Positions 34,406 to 36,860 of a DNA stretch of 36,860 nt are shown piece by piece. The DNA comes from Vibrio owensii CAIM 1854 = LMG 25443 (GTDB lineage: Bacteria > Pseudomonadota > Gammaproteobacteria > Enterobacterales > Vibrionaceae): NCBI RefSeq assembly GCF_000817815.1, contig NZ_JPRD01000021.1, forward strand, positions 1 through 36,860, given 5' to 3'. The notes beneath the pieces are model-generated. The model was not told the origin of the DNA. It saw only the letters and a program-made list of their open reading frames with translations, and did no database searches. Made by a program: the position numbers and the translations under genes. The number at the start of each line of letters is the position of its first letter. The first letter of the stretch is position 1.

Positions 34406-35558
34406 AGGCCATTTCAGCAGAAAGTCCAGACTTAGCTCTGAGGCTATACCCTGTAAGGTCTAGCGAAATTATGATTCCTAATATCAACGATACTGTTGAG
34501 TGTTTTTTTGCACAAAAACCGTTATGACTTTGGAGTGCACTTCAAGATCACGGCCGTTATTAAATCTAAAAACATCATATATCATTACTATTTTTCACTC
34601 TCGCCAGTGTCATGACTTAAATGGCGATAGCTATGTCTACTTTGATTCGCAAATCCATAGGTATGAACTAATTATTCTGCTGAAGCTAATTTACTGTAAC
34701 GCCTTTATAGATAAGGGCTGAAGCAGCCACATTGGACTTATCGCTGAAATGGGCGCAAAACCCTTAATTTGAACAGATATACTCATGGCAACATTCCCGA
34801 AACATCACCCATCCAACTAAAACACACCACCACTACAAAACAATCACAACCAATTGAATTACCTTGCACCTTAAACTCCCATTTCGCCATTTTTTATTTA
34901 CACTTAGCGACGGTGTAACCTTTATTTTCATGAGTCGCTGTGCGACGAATAGAATACCAGAATGCCCTCACGTAGTGAGTAAGAAGCGTCCTATCCGAGT
35001 ACTCAGAAGCTCTTTGGGTTCACAGTGGTTCCGGTACGAAAGTTGTCCTTCGTCTTGCTAGAATGCGCGAGCATAGCGAATAAGACTTTCTGGAGGTGAA
35101 GGTTATGCGAAAGTCTCTTGTCGAATGACAAAAGAAAGATTCAGCGAGCCTGATAAACTGACGCCGCTTCGCTCTGTCTGCTTCAAGCCGAATGAAATAT
35201 GTTCGTTCGCTTAGGCTCTCTCCTTATATTCCCTCCAGCTCGAACCTTGATTGATCGTTAATACTGTTCTTGTGTACGGATATGTCTGTCAAAAGCCCTT
35301 CTCGTAGATCCAATGTGCACTGAACGTGATGACTTTTGATGGGAGGTACTAATGAGCGGAGCGATGATCTTTTATTAAATATTTATCTAGATACAAAGTC
35401 TAAGTACGAAGTTTTCATAAGCACTGCATGTTAACCAGGGGCATTCTTAGGGTAAATCTTTGCTCTATTTTCTTGCACTACCTTTTAAGTGGACAAATAA
35501 AAATTCGCATGTTCTATAGAAGTGTGAAATCCTCCGCTTGCGCGGATACGCTCAATAT
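34406..35558. other. Non-coding or decayed mobile DNA
   Basis: About 1.15 kb without a credible gene on either strand. Small hairpins recur: GGCTG-AAG-CAGCC (34716-34728), GTCGC-TGT-GCGAC (34934-34946), CTCAC-GTA-GTGAG (34967-34979), ATGC-GCGA-GCAT (35063-35074), TTGTC-GAAT-GACAA (35118-35131) and TCCGC-TTGC-GCGGA (35533-35546). The last lies just past the stop of the minus-strand gene at 35559 and may be its terminator. I recognise no integrase, att site or origin. Confidence 0.5.
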
Positions 35559-35765
35559 TTAGTGAGGTAAAAAGGCTGGGGTAGGGCTGAACGCTTGAAA
35601 AATGGAAGCGGTAGCATTAGCATAGCCATCAAGCTTCTTACCATCGTAGATCTCTTGGACTTTCTTAGCAATGTCTCGGAATGACAACCACTTGAAACGC
35701 AGCCCTTTGCTTTCCTGACGCTTGCGAATCGCCAAGATAAGCTCAACGATATTAGGGTAACGCAC
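35559..35765 (-). CDS. Hypothetical protein, second gene of a truncated pair
   Basis: A 68-residue, mostly helical, basic protein: VRYPNIVELILAIRKRQESK at the start, FKWLSFRDIAKKVQEIYDGK in the middle. The start is a GTG that overlaps the stop of the preceding minus-strand frame (TAGTG), a clear sign of translational coupling. The SFRDIAKKVQEIYDG segment resembles a helix-turn-helix, but this is weak. The family is not recognised. It is probably cargo or a mobility-associated gene of the element. Confidence 0.55.
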   Translation of the reverse strand: MRYPNIVELILAIRKRQESKGLRFKWLSFRDIAKKVQEIYDGKKLDGYANATASIFQAFSPTPAFLPH

Positions 35766-35860
35766 TAGAAAAAACGCTCTGTGAGCTGCTTGTAAGCTGG
35801 AGCACAGCGAACCGCACCTTCTTCTTCATCGACGTTCGCAATGCAGATATGATGAGTTGC
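35765..35860 (-). pseudogene. C-terminal fragment of an unidentified gene, cut at the trbD junction
   Basis: On the minus strand an open frame reads ATHHICIANVDEEEGAVRC then APAYKQLTERFF and a TAG that overlaps the next GTG start. Upstream, in the trbD-like sequence, the frame meets a stop within a few codons. It therefore looks like the last 30 or so residues of a gene whose body has been lost. The break lies at about 35845-35870, where trbD-like coding begins on the other strand. Confidence 0.5.
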
Positions 35861-36111
35861 AGTTTACGCCGATTCATCCGTTCAATCGCGCCAATTTATT
35901 CATGGGCGCGGGATGTCTTGTGTTGGTGGTTCTGCAAAACATTTACACCACGGTTATCGATGTGGTGATGTTGCTCATTACAAGGCTCATGGCCAAAAAC
36001 GACGCGCAGTTACGTCCGGTGTATCGCCGTTACGCGAAGTTTCAGCGTTATTACCCCGCCGCTGGCGTCAAGTATCTACACAAACCGTCTCACTCTCTTC
36101 GCGCTCGCTAA
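35857..36111 (+). CDS. trbD: TrbD-like conjugation protein, possibly 5'-truncated
   Basis: The frame (84 residues) reads FTPIHPFNRANLFMGAGCLV, a hydrophobic segment, then RLMAKNDAQLRPVYRRYAKF and QRYYPAAGV. The N-terminal NRANLFMG and the C-terminal MAK-x-D...VY.R...YYPA pattern match TrbD of IncP-type type IV secretion systems, which partners the VirB4-like TrbE at the inner membrane. It is about 20 residues shorter in the membrane region than typical TrbD and has only a TTG start without a ribosome-binding site, so an intact gene is doubtful. trbB and trbC are absent upstream. Confidence 0.62.
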   Translation: MQFTPIHPFNRANLFMGAGCLVLVVLQNIYTTVIDVVMLLITRLMAKNDAQLRPVYRRYAKFQRYYPAAGVKYLHKPSHSLRAR

Positions 36112-36127
36112 CCCGAGCGCTTTTTTT
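36099..36127 (+). terminator. Intrinsic terminator overlapping the end of trbD
   Basis: GCGCTCG (36101-36107), a 6-base loop, CGAGCGC (36114-36120), then seven T. The trbD stop codon lies in the loop. It is strong by composition and lies between two genes that normally form one operon. Confidence 0.82.
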
Positions 36128-36150
36128 GCTTCTATGAATAGGGTTTTACT

Positions 36151-36860
36151 ATGTTATCCCTTAAATCGTACCGCGACACGGCCAAGAGACTCCCCGATTT
36201 ACTCAATTGGGCAGCCTTAGTCGATAATGGCGTTATGCTCGGTAAGGATGGCTCCTTTACCGCAGGGTGGCGCTTTACAGGCATGGACGTGGACACTGCC
36301 ACCAATTTAGAGCGCAACGCCATGACCGCTCGTCTCAACCAAACGTTGTCTTCTCTGGGTTCTGGCTACATGCTCCATGTGGACACCATCTGCGAAATTG
36401 CCGACTCCTACCCCGACGTTGAGTCTTCGGCATTTCCACACCCCGTGATGCAAATGATGGACGACTCAAGACGGCTGTTCTTTGAGTCGCAAGGCAACAA
36501 GTTTGCGACCCGCTCTGTGTCGTTTATCACTTGGCGCCCAACCGCCAAGCGTTTATTTAAAGTCACCGATTTGCTTTTTGACCACGGCGACACCAAGCAC
36601 GTGAGCTTAGCGCAGCGTAACCTCACATTATTTAAAGAGCGCATGTCCGAGCCGAAAAAAGTTTAGCCAATGTGTTCGCGACAGCCAACCGTTTGATGAG
36701 CTGTTGTCGTATTTACGCTATTCCTTGACCGGACAATGGCATCCCGTGTCGGCGGTTTGTACTCCGTTGCCACTGGGCAGCTTATTAGGCAGCATCCAGT
36801 GTTGTCCTGGCTTTCAGCCGAAAATTGGAGAGCAGTACACGAGCGTTATCAGTATTGATG
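36151..36860 (+). pseudogene. trbE: TrbE (VirB4-type conjugation ATPase), frameshifted and cut by the window end
   Basis: The first frame (171 residues) is the N-terminal domain of TrbE: LKSYRDTAKRLPDLLNWAAL, VMLGKDGSFTAGWRFTGMD, LERNAMTARLNQTLSSLGSG, WRPTAKRLF. It stops at 36666. Homology resumes in another frame as FDELLSYLRYSLTGQWHPVS and PKIGEQYTSVISID up to the window end. Between them a third frame gives SLANVFATANR. Two single-base losses, one in the A-run at 36655-36660 and one near 36693, would restore a continuous protein. So this is either a recent pseudogene or carries sequencing errors. The ATPase domain would lie beyond the window. Confidence 0.8.

Noticed and set aside
34500..35061. 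Plus-strand ORFs of 65-73 codons in the hairpin-rich stretch
   Set aside because: No ribosome-binding sites, and composition unlike coding sequence.
35552..35746. Minus-strand ORF of 64 codons overlapping the 68-residue gene
   Set aside because: The other frame has a translationally coupled start and a more natural residue mix.
1..36860. CRISPR array, tRNA, rRNA or known riboswitch
   Set aside because: I saw no regularly spaced direct repeats, no tRNA cloverleaf with its TTCGA arm, no rRNA sequence and no riboswitch core that I could recognise on either strand.

Overview
The window looks like a chromosomal segment of a marine Vibrio (Vibrionaceae; probably the V. harveyi / alginolyticus / parahaemolyticus group, inferred from gene content and protein style, not proven). 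It is mostly ordinary metabolic chromosome. The last 3 kb or so has the scars of mobile DNA.

Region 1 (62-10015) is a self-contained hexuronate (D-glucuronate) catabolic locus. A divergent intergenic region at about 3262-3582 separates a leftward unit (TRAP solute-binding protein, a UxuR/ExuR-like GntR regulator, uxuA) from a rightward unit (TRAP dctQ and dctM, uxuB, uxaC, kdgK, eda). Together they take up a hexuronate and convert it through fructuronate, mannonate, KDG and KDPG to pyruvate and glyceraldehyde-3-phosphate. Three ATTGGT-NN-ACCAAT-type operators and a CRP-like site lie in the divergent region, with a partial operator before the regulator gene. No galacturonate-specific uxaA or uxaB is present.

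Region 2 (10144-19546) holds a YgjV-like membrane protein and then an agmatine deiminase locus. A TetR regulator and carbamate kinase are on the minus strand. An APC antiporter, agmatine deiminase, a putrescine-type carbamoyltransferase and an unusual protein of three fused RidA domains are on the plus strand. The chemistry is agmatine to N-carbamoylputrescine, then putrescine plus carbamoyl phosphate, then ATP. A CtlX-type amidinotransferase-superfamily hydrolase and a small Cys-rich protein follow.

Region 3 (19952-27585) is housekeeping and accessory: an ABC exporter, a DUF445 membrane protein, an Lrp/AsnC regulator, a histidine phosphatase, two GNAT acetyltransferases, an RRM protein, a MerR regulator and three small proteins. 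Many genes have clear intrinsic terminators.

Region 4 (27745-33480) is a proline-utilisation operon on the minus strand: putA, a 235-residue ALDH-like protein, putP. PutA lacks both the N-terminal DNA-binding domain and the C-terminal ALDH-superfamily domain of long PutAs. The small protein seems to supply the latter in trans. An interlocked set of inverted repeats lies upstream of putA.

Region 5 (33434-36860) is a decayed mobile region. It has an IS91-family transposase pseudogene, a T10-G10 homopolymer junction, a scatter of small 3-4 nt-loop hairpins, a truncated minus-strand gene pair, and the start of an IncP-type trb conjugation cluster (trbD-like, trbE) whose trbE is frameshifted and cut by the window end.
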